In this document: one piece after another, positions 18,135 to 27,126 of the stretch
How the letters are laid out: each line of letters opens with the position of its first letter
How positions within the stretch are numbered: position 1 is the stretch's first letter
Source: an uncultured Gemmatimonadota bacterium
GTDB taxonomy: Bacteria; Gemmatimonadota; Gemmatimonadetes; Gemmatimonadales; Gemmatimonadaceae
DNA: 64,000 nucleotides
Assembly: GCA_902826615.1 (NCBI GenBank)
Contig: CADEFN010000001.1
Location: 1,054,001 to 1,118,000, forward strand
Direction of reading: 5' to 3'
The notes under the pieces: model-generated
Seen by the model: the letters and a program-made list of their open reading frames with translations, nothing else
Told to the model about the DNA's origin: nothing
Databases searched by the model: none
Position numbers and translations under genes: made by a program

Positions 18135-18938
18135 TCAGTTTGCGCGCGCGCACAGGGCCACGGCGTTTACCACATAGCTGGGCCGAGGCATTGAGTGAGG
18201 AATGAGTATCTGGACCACCCACTCACGCGGCGAGAAGTTGAACGCCGCGTTGGGATAACTTCCGATGACGTGCGGATTGGCGATGGACGCTCCAGCGGAA
18301 ATCGCGGGGTATTCCGCGAATGACCATTGGGCCCCGTGATTGATAAAGAGCGGTGCGTCCGGACTCAGCAATCCACCGCCGATCGCAGTCTTCCCCGGGG
18401 GGCAGGTCGCCGCCAGGTAGGAGATGCCCCATCCGAACTTCCCGAGGTCGTGTGGTTGCTTGATGGTCTCGAACCCGGAAAGCGCACCCGACCCCGCGAG
18501 TGACCCCGGCGGGCCGGTCGGACCAGCAGACCCTTGCACTCCTGCCGCGCCTTGCGGCCCGGCAACTCCCTGAGGCCCAGCGTCGCCCCTGGGACCCGCC
18601 GCACCGGTCGGTCCGCTGGGCCCACTTGGCCCCGCCGGGCCGGCAGGTCCCGGCAATCCCGTCGACGGACCGGCAGGCCCTTGTGGCCCAGCTGGCCCCG
18701 GCGGCCCTGCGAGTCCCTGAGCGCCCGCAGGTCCGACGGCGTTCCATTGCACCGCAATGTGGTCGGCGCTCCGACAAGCGGCGGGCGTTCCAGCGCGCCC
18801 CACCAGGTAAAACGTCCCGGAGCGCGGCACGACGCAGGCCAGAATGGGAGGATCTCCCTGCTGCGCCGTCAGGGGTGCTGACGTCCCCATCAGCGCCGCC
18901 ACCATGGAGAGTCCCAGGGTCAAGTTCGCGCCGCGCAT
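18135..18938 (-). CDS. secreted collagen-like protein, paralogue 2
   Basis: 267 residues with the same plan: signal peptide to 'APLTAQQ', module '[19 protein letters not shown]', a Gly-X-Y rod of about 25 triplets with the 'PSTG' break, then the globular end with '[14 protein letters not shown]', '[17 protein letters not shown]' and terminal 'VALCARAN'. It is separated from paralogue 1 by about 110 bases and from paralogue 3 by about 70. The end domain differs enough from paralogue 1 to suggest old duplication. Confidence 0.85.
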   Translation of the reverse strand: MRGANLTLGLSMVAALMGTSAPLTAQQGDPPILACVVPRSGTFYLVGRAGTPAACRSADHIAVQWNAVGPAGAQGLAGPPGPAGPQGPAGPSTGLPGPAGPAGPSGPSGPTGAAGPRGDAGPQGVAGPQGAAGVQGSAGPTGPPGSLAGSGALSGFETIKQPHDLGKFGWGISYLAATCPPGKTAIGGGLLSPDAPLFINHGAQWSFAEYPAISAGASIANPHVIGSYPNAAFNFSPREWVVQILIPHSMPRPSYVVNAVALCARAN

Positions 18939-19006
18939 CGGTCTGGTACCTGTGAGTTAGGGTCACCCGTACAGACGCGAATCCCGCACGATACCGGAAA
19001 TACGCC

Positions 19007-19591
19007 TCAGAGCACCCTGACGCACACCACGGCTAACCGTGCCGCGAAGGTGGCGGCCAGGCGAGTGTCCAGACTCACACTGATCTGTGTGATCCACTCG
19101 CGCTCCGAGAATCCGAATGCGCGGTTGGGGTAGCTGCCGATCTCGTGCACGAAGGGAGCCCCATTGGTCCGCCCCCCGTTGGTCCCGTCGCGCAGCATGC
19201 CGCCGCCTATGGCCACTTTGCCGACGGGGCAGGTGGCGGTCAGGAAGTACTCCACGCCACCACTCACGGTCATCGAGACGGGAACGACCACCGTCTCGTA
19301 CTGGGTGAAGGCCCCACTCCCCGCGAGCGTTGCGGCGGCCCCTGCGGGTCCCGTGTCACCCTTTGGCCCTGCCGGACCCATGGCGCCAACCGTGTTCCAC
19401 TGCACGAGTGTGTGATCGGTGGCACGGCACGCCGGGGTCGCGCCGTTCTGTCCAACGAGATACAGCGTGCCTGATCGTGGGACAAAACACGCGAACAGCT
19501 GCGGGGCCTGTGCGCCGAGTGGATCGGCGATCGTGGCCGAGAGGGCCGTGACGACACCGAACATCACACAAAGAGTCCGACAGACCTTCAT
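19007..19591 (-). CDS. secreted collagen-like protein, short-rod paralogue 3
   Basis: 194 residues. The N-terminal module ('[19 protein letters not shown]') and C-terminal module ('[16 protein letters not shown]', 'GSYPNRAFGFSEREWI', 'AVVCVRVL') are kept, but the rod is cut to about six Gly-X-Y triplets and the 'PSTG' break is lost. The final 'CARVN' has become 'CVRVL'. This shows that the end modules, not the rod length, are the constant part of the family. Confidence 0.82.
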   Translation of the reverse strand: MKVCRTLCVMFGVVTALSATIADPLGAQAPQLFACFVPRSGTLYLVGQNGATPACRATDHTLVQWNTVGAMGPAGPKGDTGPAGAAATLAGSGAFTQYETVVVPVSMTVSGGVEYFLTATCPVGKVAIGGGMLRDGTNGGRTNGAPFVHEIGSYPNRAFGFSEREWITQISVSLDTRLAATFAARLAVVCVRVL

Positions 19592-19643
19592 ATCACACCT
19601 CGAGTTCAAGGGATGCAAGCGTTCCGCATTCCGCGACGCCAAG

Positions 19644-20462
19644 TCAGTTGATGCGGGCGCACACAGCCACGGCCTGCACCATCCAGTCTGCATGGCCAAC
19701 GAGCCCGACCGGCACCTCGAACTGCATCACCCACTCCGTCGTGGCGAATCCGAACGCGCCGTTGGGATAACTCCCAACGAGTCGCGGCGACTCAGCGAGC
19801 TTGTATCCACGCGTGAGCGTCGTGCCCAGGACATCGTAGGAATACGACCCGGGTGCCAGATTCAGGGTATAGGGCGCGTCCTGGTTCAGGACGCCGCCAC
19901 CAATGGCCACCTTGCCCGTCGGACATCGCGCCACGGCGTACTGCATCGTCCCGTTGTAAAGCGTGTGGATGTTGACCGCTTGCTTCACGATCTCGAATGC
20001 TGACAGCGACCCCGCCAGCGAGCTGGCGGGCCCCGACGGGCCCATGGGCCCTTGTGGTCCAACGACACCTTGCAGCCCGGTCGCGCCAACCGGACCTGGA
20101 GGCCCGGCAGGCCCCGGATCACCCTTCGCACCCACATCGCCTTTTGCTCCCTGTGGCCCCGCGGGCCCGGGGATTCCCGTGGTGGGTCCCGCCGGCCCCG
20201 GCGGCCCCGCCGGTCCGGCGTTACCCTGGGGACCCATTGGCCCCGCGGGCCCGACGGCGTTCCACTGCAACAACACATGCCCTGCGGCGCGACACGCCGC
20301 TGGTGCACCGTTCTGCCCAACGATGTACATGGTCCCGGATTGCGGGACGAAGCAGGCAAGCATGAGGTCCGCTCCCTGCCACTCCCGCGCGCCAAGTGCG
20401 CCTAACGCCATCAGTGTCACGAGCGGGGCATGCCGCCACACATTCGAGCCGGCCTTCATCAT
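19644..20462 (-). CDS. secreted collagen-like protein, paralogue 4
   Basis: 272 residues: signal region '[20 protein letters not shown]', module '[18 protein letters not shown]', a Gly-X-Y rod of about 26 triplets with the break '[11 protein letters not shown]', and the globular end with '[15 protein letters not shown]', '[18 protein letters not shown]' and 'VAVCARIN'. A good ribosome-binding site (AGGAGAAGG) lies directly upstream of two consecutive ATGs; the second has better spacing. Confidence 0.85.
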   Translation of the reverse strand: MMKAGSNVWRHAPLVTLMALGALGAREWQGADLMLACFVPQSGTMYIVGQNGAPAACRAAGHVLLQWNAVGPAGPMGPQGNAGPAGPPGPAGPTTGIPGPAGPQGAKGDVGAKGDPGPAGPPGPVGATGLQGVVGPQGPMGPSGPASSLAGSLSAFEIVKQAVNIHTLYNGTMQYAVARCPTGKVAIGGGVLNQDAPYTLNLAPGSYSYDVLGTTLTRGYKLAESPRLVGSYPNGAFGFATTEWVMQFEVPVGLVGHADWMVQAVAVCARIN

Positions 20463-20520
20463 TCCTTCTCCTGTCGTGGTGCGCTGCATCTGCAACGGCG
20501 CGCTGTTCTGGATCGGGCGA

Positions 20521-20913
20521 CTATCGTCCCGCAGCCGCCAGGACATCGATGGCGACGTCAAGGGCGAGCGACACGGCATCGCGGTCCGCCTCGACGCCAA
20601 CATCCGTGCAGGTAGCGAGCGCCGTACGCACGGTCTCGACGTTGGCGCGCGTCGCGTTCAGGAACGGCGACATGAGTGAGCGCAGCGTGGCAAGCTCGGT
20701 CGTCAGTCGTGTCGAACAACTGCCGAGTGCCGGCGTCAGGCGCGCAGAAGCATCCTCGAGAGCCCCGATGACGTTGGATGGAGGACCATTCACTGGCGGC
20801 GGCGGTGGTGGCGGTGGGGGTGTGACACCCGGCGCATCGGCCCCTCCGCCGCAGGCAACGAGAGCGACCAGCGCGAGGGCGATCGTGAGACACACTGTGA
20901 TGTTTTTACGCAT
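20521..20913 (-). CDS. polyproline lipoprotein coupled to a collagen-like gene
   Basis: 130 residues: lipoprotein signal peptide with lipobox 'LVAC', then a run of nine prolines, then a helical domain of about 80 residues with two cysteines ('LGSCSTRL' and 'ALATCTDVG') that could form a disulfide. Its ATG shares bases with the TAA of the upstream collagen-like gene (TAATG), so translation is coupled. I recognise no family. It may anchor or display the collagen-like product at the outer membrane; that is inference from coupling only. Confidence 0.7.
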   Translation of the reverse strand: MRKNITVCLTIALALVALVACGGGADAPGVTPPPPPPPPPVNGPPSNVIGALEDASARLTPALGSCSTRLTTELATLRSLMSPFLNATRANVETVRTALATCTDVGVEADRDAVSLALDVAIDVLAAAGR

Positions 20914-21728
20914 TAGTTCACCCGGGCGCAAATGGCGAAGAGCTCAACGGAGGCTGTGACCGACATGTCGATGGGGATGAGGAGCTGGATGACCCAGGTG
21001 CGTGGATCGCCCCCAAAACCGGCCTCGGGATAGCTGCCAGTCAGGTACGCACTGGGCCAGTTTACGGTGTATCCCCCTGGCGTTGGCGGGGCGTTGGGGA
21101 CGAACCCGACGCGACGGTTGCTCGGTGAGTTCCAGATCCCGCCACCAATCGCGATTTTGCCAATTGGGCAAGTGATCTGGACCGGTATGCTGAGTCCCGT
21201 GGCTCCCTGAAAGTTGTACGGGAGTCGGACGATCTGATGCGCGGACAACGCAGTGGTTCCACCTAACGATCCGGCCGGACCGGTCGCACCCTGTGGGCCG
21301 ACCGGACCTGTCGCACCAGTTGGGCCAGTGGGTCCCGCAATGCCCTGTGGCCCCGAATCACCCTTGGGTCCCGGTGCTCCCACATCTCCTTTGGTCCCCT
21401 GCGGCCCTGCCGGCCCCGGCACACCAGTGCTAGGCCCTGGCGGTCCTTGCGGCCCGGCAGGCCCCTGCGGACCTGTTGCGCCCGGTGCACCCGGCACCCC
21501 GGCAGGACCCACCGCGTTCCATTGCAGGAGCAGGTGATCAGAACTGCGGCAGGCTGCCGGTGCACCCGCCTGACCTACCACATACATGGTGCCGGATCGC
21601 GGAACGAAGCAGGCAAGCACAGGACCGCTAGTAGTTTGTGCGCTCACGATAGGTGCTGTTACCAACGCCGTCACCAGGACGGCCACGCTAGGAAGAAGGC
21701 GCGCAGAAGGGCAGGGTCGGCGGTTCAT
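20913..21728 (-). CDS. secreted collagen-like protein, paralogue 5
   Basis: 271 residues: signal peptide to 'APIVSAQTT', module '[19 protein letters not shown]', a Gly-X-Y rod of about 27 triplets with the '[11 protein letters not shown]' break, then the globular end with '[14 protein letters not shown]', '[18 protein letters not shown]' and 'FAICARVN'. It is the most upstream of the five in the direction of transcription and the only one directly followed by a coupled lipoprotein gene. Confidence 0.85.
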   Translation of the reverse strand: MNRRPCPSARLLPSVAVLVTALVTAPIVSAQTTSGPVLACFVPRSGTMYVVGQAGAPAACRSSDHLLLQWNAVGPAGVPGAPGATGPQGPAGPQGPPGPSTGVPGPAGPQGTKGDVGAPGPKGDSGPQGIAGPTGPTGATGPVGPQGATGPAGSLGGTTALSAHQIVRLPYNFQGATGLSIPVQITCPIGKIAIGGGIWNSPSNRRVGFVPNAPPTPGGYTVNWPSAYLTGSYPEAGFGGDPRTWVIQLLIPIDMSVTASVELFAICARVN

Positions 21729-21818
21729 GGTTGAGCGAGGGACGAGGGAATGCGAATGGGCCGTCGTCTACCTGTACGTCAGCGGTCCCGCAATGCGGAA
21801 ATGCCCGTCTGATGCTTG

Positions 21819-22319
21819 TCAGCAGGGATCAAGCGCCAGAATGCGATCGATCTGATCCTGATTGGCAGCGTAGAACGCCAGGTTGGAAGGTGTGGGCACC
21901 GGCTGCTGCGGAACGATCCCGCTGCGCCGACCCTCGTGCGCCATCCCGGCGATGACCAGGGCGAAGACAATTTCGACAAACGCTCTCGAGGAGAGTGAGC
22001 CTGCCGCAAGCGCTGCGCGGACGCCCGGATGGGCGTCCATAAGGGCTGCCTCTGAAGCGATTGACCTGGCATCCGAAAGACCACTGAGCCACTCGCAATA
22101 GCTGGGGTCTCGGCGGGAGAGCAGTGCCAGCTCCTTGAGTGTCCGCTCGATCCGCGCGAGCTGGTCGCGGGTCAGAGGGGTCCGCGCGGCGGTTGTCTGT
22201 TCAGCCAGGGGCCACGAGTTCACTCCCGGCTGGTCCTTCGGCGACCAGGTTGCCAGGAGCAGGAGTGAGAGCGCGAGGGATTGTAGCGTCACCGGATTGA
22301 CGGAGCAATTTGGGCGCAC
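21819..22319 (-). CDS. small exported protein of unknown function
   Basis: 166 residues with an N-terminal hydrophobic signal ('LQSLALSLLLLATW') and a mostly helical mature part. Two cysteines are present ('SYCEWL' and the terminal 'DPC'). I recognise no family. It is the first gene upstream of the collagen-like cluster on the same strand, with a gap of about 90 bases, and could be its first member. Confidence 0.5.
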   Translation of the reverse strand: MRPNCSVNPVTLQSLALSLLLLATWSPKDQPGVNSWPLAEQTTAARTPLTRDQLARIERTLKELALLSRRDPSYCEWLSGLSDARSIASEAALMDAHPGVRAALAAGSLSSRAFVEIVFALVIAGMAHEGRRSGIVPQQPVPTPSNLAFYAANQDQIDRILALDPC

Positions 22320-22414
22320 GGCCGCAGATGGCCGGCACTCTCATCTACGGCGCGGCACGCCCTACTCCGGAAATTCCTGCTTTGTCTCCCCCCGTTGAAT
22401 GCCCGCTCGACTCC

Positions 22415-24577
22415 CTACCGTTTGGGCGGCGCCAGCTCCTCCCCCCGCAGACGCGTCTGCTCACGTACCAGGAACGCGTGAATGTCACGCGAGTTCTCCG
22501 CGGTCAGTACGTCGGCATGTGGCGCCATGCCGAAGTCCTTGAGCGCACCACGCAGCACGATGTCGTCGAAGCGTGCGTGTGTTTCCGCAGTCATCCGATT
22601 GAGGTCCGGGTAGGCCGAGCGCTGTGCGTTGCCACGTCCAGCGTGGCAAAAGACGCAGTGGGACATGAACAGTCCTTCGCCACGTGCGGCATCGGCACCC
22701 GCCAGCTCGGGAAGGGCGGGGGGCAATGGTGTGGTGTCGTTGGTGCGCAGCGGCGGGAGCTTGGGAGCTGCACCGCCCAGTTTGAATGCCAGCACTCGGC
22801 CGTAGTTCTCGCGCGTGATCGCCGCGGTGCCCGGCGGATAGGCGACCTGCAGGGCGCCACCGTACCCCGCGTTCACGGCGATGTATTGCTCGCCCTTCAT
22901 CTCATAACTCGACGGCGCGGCGAGGATGCCGGTGCCGATGTTCCACTCACCGAGTGCGGTGCCACTGTCCGCGCTCCAGGCCAGGAGCCGTCCGTCGTGC
23001 GAGCCGGTAAACACCAGGTTGCCGGCGGTGGTGAGCACGCCGCCATCGATTTCGGTCTTGCCTAACGGGCGGCGCCAGCGGGCCTTGCGCTGCACGGGGT
23101 CCCAGGCCACCAGCCACGCCTGTGGAGCGGGGTCCGGATGTTTGGCCGCCTCTGCGCGGAGTTTGGTCATGGCTGCGGCCGGCACCCCGGGCAGAGCCGG
23201 GGGAATCACCCCCAGGTAGGCAGACGCCCCCATGTTGATGCGGCCTGGCTTCCATGTGTAGGTCTTTTCACCCCACATGACCATCCCTTCCTCGAGCGCG
23301 GTCAGGTACATCAGGCGTGTTTGCGGATTCCACGCCATGGGTTGCCAGTTGTGCGCGCCAGCTTGTGTGGGAAACACCAGGGCCGGTCCATTGCGGTAGT
23401 CAGCGGCCGGGTTGAGCGTGGGCCGCCCGGTAACGCTGTCGATGCCGGTGGTCCAGTTCACATGTACAAAGGGTGTGCCCGAAATAAAGGCGCCGGTCTC
23501 GCGGTCGAGCACGTAGAAGATCCCGTTCTTCGGCGCCTGCATGATCACTTTGCGGGTCGCGCCCCCGATGGGGAGGTCCGCGAGGACGAAGTTCGATGTC
23601 GCGGTGTAGTCCCAGATCTCCGAGGGGACCTGCTGATAGTGCCAGGCCAGGCGCCCGCTATCGGGCTTTATCGCAAGGATCGAGACGAGATAGAGGTTGT
23701 CTCCTCCAGCAGGGCTGCGATGCCAAATGGGGTAGGGTGACGAGTTGCCGGTTCCGACGTAGAGCAGATCGAGGGCAGGGTCGTACGCCATCTCACCCCA
23801 CACGGTGCCACCGAGACCCGACGCCCAGTCGGACTTGGGATCCCAGGTCTTCGCGGCCTCGGCTACCTCGGGATGTTCGGCGCCTTTGGCCGGATCGCCG
23901 GGCACCGTATAGAAGCGCCACGAGAACTTGCCCGTTTCCCAATTCCAGGCCGAGATGTAACCGCGGACGCCGTACTCCCCGCCGCTGTTCCCGATGATGA
24001 CGTTGTCGCCGGCCACGATTGGTGAGCCGGTGATGGTGTACGAGCGCGTGCGATCGGTGAAGGTGTCGCTGCGCCAGCGTTCCGCGCCGGTGGCGGCGTC
24101 GAGTGCCACGAGGAAGCCATCGAGTGTGGCGACATAGACATTGCCCTTGAACACGGCCACACCGCGATTCACCACGCCGCAGCAGGCACGCCGTCCATAG
24201 GCACCATCGACCTTCGGATCGTAGCGCCACTTCTCGACGCCTGAGACGGCATCAATCGCTGCCACCGTTCCCCAGGGGCCGCTCACATAGATCACCCCGT
24301 CGACCATCACCGGTGTGGCTTCCTGGCCATGTTCCACGCGTCCGCGGTGTGAGCGGAACTCGTACTCCCACGCCACACCTAACGAGTCGACGTTCTGGTC
24401 GCTGATGCGGGTGAGGGGGGAGAAGCGTTCGGCGCGCCAGTTACGTCCGTTGGCGAGCCATTGGCCGGGTTCGGTGTCGCGCTGGAGCCGCGCGTGGTCG
24501 ACCGCACCTGGCGTCGGCGTGGAGTTGCAGGCAGTCAGGCACAGAACGAGGAGCGGGAGCCGGAGCGGGAAGCGCAT
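22415..24577 (-). CDS. PQQ-dependent alcohol dehydrogenase with C-terminal cytochrome c (quinohaemoprotein)
   Basis: 720 residues, starting with a lipoprotein signal ('LLVLCLTACNS'). The body is an eight-bladed PQQ propeller; 'GRRACCGVVNRG' contains the adjacent-cysteine disulfide typical of PQQ alcohol dehydrogenases, and 'GTVAAIDAVSGVEKWRYD' and 'GFLVALDAATGAERWRSD' are classic PQQ repeats. The last 90 residues hold one c-type haem site ('CVFCHAGRG') with a Met ligand candidate in 'DFGMAPH'. It would oxidise alcohols or sugars in the periplasm and pass electrons to the chain. No PQQ biosynthesis genes are in view. Confidence 0.93.
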   Translation of the reverse strand: MRFPLRLPLLVLCLTACNSTPTPGAVDHARLQRDTEPGQWLANGRNWRAERFSPLTRISDQNVDSLGVAWEYEFRSHRGRVEHGQEATPVMVDGVIYVSGPWGTVAAIDAVSGVEKWRYDPKVDGAYGRRACCGVVNRGVAVFKGNVYVATLDGFLVALDAATGAERWRSDTFTDRTRSYTITGSPIVAGDNVIIGNSGGEYGVRGYISAWNWETGKFSWRFYTVPGDPAKGAEHPEVAEAAKTWDPKSDWASGLGGTVWGEMAYDPALDLLYVGTGNSSPYPIWHRSPAGGDNLYLVSILAIKPDSGRLAWHYQQVPSEIWDYTATSNFVLADLPIGGATRKVIMQAPKNGIFYVLDRETGAFISGTPFVHVNWTTGIDSVTGRPTLNPAADYRNGPALVFPTQAGAHNWQPMAWNPQTRLMYLTALEEGMVMWGEKTYTWKPGRINMGASAYLGVIPPALPGVPAAAMTKLRAEAAKHPDPAPQAWLVAWDPVQRKARWRRPLGKTEIDGGVLTTAGNLVFTGSHDGRLLAWSADSGTALGEWNIGTGILAAPSSYEMKGEQYIAVNAGYGGALQVAYPPGTAAITRENYGRVLAFKLGGAAPKLPPLRTNDTTPLPPALPELAGADAARGEGLFMSHCVFCHAGRGNAQRSAYPDLNRMTAETHARFDDIVLRGALKDFGMAPHADVLTAENSRDIHAFLVREQTRLRGEELAPPKR

Positions 24578-24649
24578 CGGGAATGTGTGCGAGGAGCAGA
24601 AATGTTCGCCCACAAACGGCGCCAAGGCCAGCACGCGCCGGTCTTCCAG

Positions 24650-25741
24650 CTACTTTGGTCTGCGATAGAGTCTTAGCACGACGTCGTCAGAACTGCTGTC
24701 CGCGGCGAGGAATGTGCTGTCGGTCAGGAACACCGCGGGGAACACCGCACTCGCAGAGGAGCGCACGAGGCTTCCGTCCGGCGCGAACACATCGACCAGA
24801 GGTTTCGCGCCGGGAGGACTAGTGCGGAGCACCCAGAGGGCTCCGCTGGGCGCTGCGACAAGTCGCGTCACCACGGGGACCGTCGGCGCCATAGTGCGCT
24901 GCTTCAGCGCCGATTCGGGACTGAGGATGCAACTCGCACCCGGAGTTCGCACACTTCCGCCGAGAGAGCCACTCAGGGCCTCACGCTCGGTCGCGGGCCG
25001 TGCAGCAACCGGAAGGCGTATTGCTGCACCGCCTGACCGGCGGATAACGTAGGCGTCGGTACCTGCTGAATACGTTCGCCCACTGACGCTTGACCATCGG
25101 AGTGTGGGCCAGAAGACCGGGGGACCGGCCGCCTCCACAGTTACCCCGCACGGGTACTGTACCGCTCGCGATGTGGCTGTTGGCGTCGAGTCGAGGACCA
25201 CCGAATGCCCCGGCGAACGGCGCACCAGTCGCTCTGTCTGGCTTTGCGCTGATGCCGAAAGCGTCGAGAAGACCCACGAAGAATCCGTGAGCTGCGTCAT
25301 GCCTGTCAGGCGCGTCGAAGTGGTCCCAATCAGGCTATCCAACGGCAGTTGTCGCGGTGGGTCTCCTCTGAGGGAGAAGACCACGAGCGCATTCTTGCCG
25401 CCGTCGACGACGCCAATGCCGGAAAGCATCCCAACGAGTCGCTGAGGGAACAGCAACTCGCCTGGTCCCCCCCCTGGGCGTCCAAGGCGCGCGATCACCC
25501 GACCATCCGTACCGATGACAAGGACCTGTTTGCCGCGGTAGTCGAGCAACGCGAAGGTGCTTTCGGAGAATGCAATGATACTGCCGCTTTGCAGCCCTTC
25601 GATTCGGGCTTCAATGTCCGCTTCTGAAATGACGTAGCGTCCCGAATCGCTTTCGACCGTCGCGCGACGCCGTTCTGGCTCCGCAGCTTCACAGCCGATG
25701 GCAAGTAGCCAGCACTGGAGAACTAACAGCCCCTTATTCAC
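24650..25741 (-). CDS. six-bladed beta-propeller lipoprotein, copy 1
   Basis: 363 residues. A GTG start gives a signal peptide with lipobox 'LAIGC'. The repeats 'LLDYRGKQVLVIGTDGRVIA' and 'RLGRPGGGPGELLFP' are the hallmark of the 6-bladed beta-propeller (NHL-like) proteins common in Bacteroidota and Gemmatimonadota. Ligand and role are unknown. It lies 70 bases upstream of the PQQ dehydrogenase on the same strand. Confidence 0.7.
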   Translation of the reverse strand: MNKGLLVLQCWLLAIGCEAAEPERRRATVESDSGRYVISEADIEARIEGLQSGSIIAFSESTFALLDYRGKQVLVIGTDGRVIARLGRPGGGPGELLFPQRLVGMLSGIGVVDGGKNALVVFSLRGDPPRQLPLDSLIGTTSTRLTGMTQLTDSSWVFSTLSASAQSQTERLVRRSPGHSVVLDSTPTATSRAVQYPCGVTVEAAGPPVFWPTLRWSSVSGRTYSAGTDAYVIRRSGGAAIRLPVAARPATEREALSGSLGGSVRTPGASCILSPESALKQRTMAPTVPVVTRLVAAPSGALWVLRTSPPGAKPLVDVFAPDGSLVRSSASAVFPAVFLTDSTFLAADSSSDDVVLRLYRRPK

Positions 25742-25818
25742 GACGCGCTACGCGGTGCGTCTGTATGAGTGACTCGGCTCGGGCCAGAGTACCCTGGCAG
25801 CGACAACCATTCTGCGAG

Positions 25819-26889
25819 TCATGGGCGATCAGGATAGACCATGGTGACCAGGCGTGCGACGGAATCTCCGGCAGTCCGGCTGCCCACCGCGACGAGAGTG
25901 TCATCGGAAGTCGCGCCTACAACTTTGTATGGCGTCAGCCAGGATCGGCAGGAGTTCGCGGCTACCAGCGCGCATCGCACGACACGAAAGCGGTCTCTGC
26001 CAAGCGTTGTGTCGTGCCGGGCGAGGAGGACGTGCAGCTGGGTGTTAGTCGCGAATACGCCTTCGATCCCGTCAACAGTGGTCCTGAACCGATTGATGCT
26101 CCTCAAATCCAGGGAGAAATTGGCGTCGCGAACTGGTGTCATGTGCTCGCTCAGGTCGACGGAATCAACCAACCTGAGTTGTCGGTCAAGCAAGCGAATC
26201 AGGGGCGACAGAGGTTCCCAACAATAGAACCCTTTCGGCGAAACGGTGACGCCGTTCCATCGAAAAATCTGGGCAATGCCAGACCGAGCGATGCTAGCTC
26301 GATAGAGGGCATTTGGTCGACACGCCGAGAGCGGTGTAGTGATCGAATCGACTGCATAGGCAGTGACCGACGTATCAGCCAGAATTGCCTGATCACTTTC
26401 CGTGACGGAAACCAGGGTGAGCCCTTCGAACGCGCCCACGCCGGTGGGTGATCCCTTTAGGCGCATTGAGAGTTTTCGAACGAGGCGGCCATCTCGATCG
26501 AAGACCCAGACGCCCTCGTCGGGGTCTACATCAACGATCAGGAGCTGGTCCTTCAGCCATGCCACGCCGCTCGGGTGCGGCGGGCCCGTCCGATGGTCGA
26601 GAGACCAGAGCTTTTGGCCGGACAGGTCGAACACGACGATTCGTCGAGCGGGCAGATCGACCACGGCTGCCAGAGATCCACCCACGGCGACATAGTTGAC
26701 CGCCGACACTGACGTCGCAGAGTCGGTCCCCAAGGGGACCGGCGGTGACAACACATGGAGAGAGTCAGCGGTTGCACCTCTCGGTGCCTCTGCACTGCCG
26801 CCCGCGCAGGCTGCGAGAAGCCAGAGACACGTGCGCGCGGCGTTGCTCAGCGAACGACAAGCTGACTCGGCCGGGAGCTGGTCAGACAT
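25819..26889 (-). CDS. six-bladed beta-propeller lipoprotein, copy 2
   Basis: 356 residues, with a hydrophobic stretch and lipobox-like 'LWLLAAC' preceded by an unusually long N-region of about 25 residues. The propeller repeats ('RRIVVFDLSGQKLWSLDHRT', 'DEGVWVFDRDGRLVRKLSMR') parallel copy 1, with which it is probably a diverged tandem pair. Base composition here is visibly less GC-rich than in the flanks. The ATG at 26889 is preferred; a TTG lies six bases upstream. Confidence 0.68.
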   Translation of the reverse strand: MSDQLPAESACRSLSNAARTCLWLLAACAGGSAEAPRGATADSLHVLSPPVPLGTDSATSVSAVNYVAVGGSLAAVVDLPARRIVVFDLSGQKLWSLDHRTGPPHPSGVAWLKDQLLIVDVDPDEGVWVFDRDGRLVRKLSMRLKGSPTGVGAFEGLTLVSVTESDQAILADTSVTAYAVDSITTPLSACRPNALYRASIARSGIAQIFRWNGVTVSPKGFYCWEPLSPLIRLLDRQLRLVDSVDLSEHMTPVRDANFSLDLRSINRFRTTVDGIEGVFATNTQLHVLLARHDTTLGRDRFRVVRCALVAANSCRSWLTPYKVVGATSDDTLVAVGSRTAGDSVARLVTMVYPDRP

Positions 26890-27126
26890 GTTCAATGAGG
26901 TATCAAGGCGACTACGGCGGAGAAGCCGTGCAGGTCCAACCCGCTACACTTCGCCCCGGCGATCCGTGGAACACTATACGACCCCTTCGGATCCTTGTCA
27001 ACAGAAACTAACTATCAGTCACCAGAAGCGGCATCGGTTGCGTGGGGTTGTCACCAGACTCATCAGCAGGCATTGCGCCTTAAGGTAAGCGTGTCGAATC
27101 CCCGCCTCCATTCTGGCGCACAAGAC

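Noticed and set aside
17400-21500. Gly/Pro-rich repeats considered as low-complexity noise
   Set aside because: Each rod lies between a signal peptide and conserved globular ends, so the genes are real.
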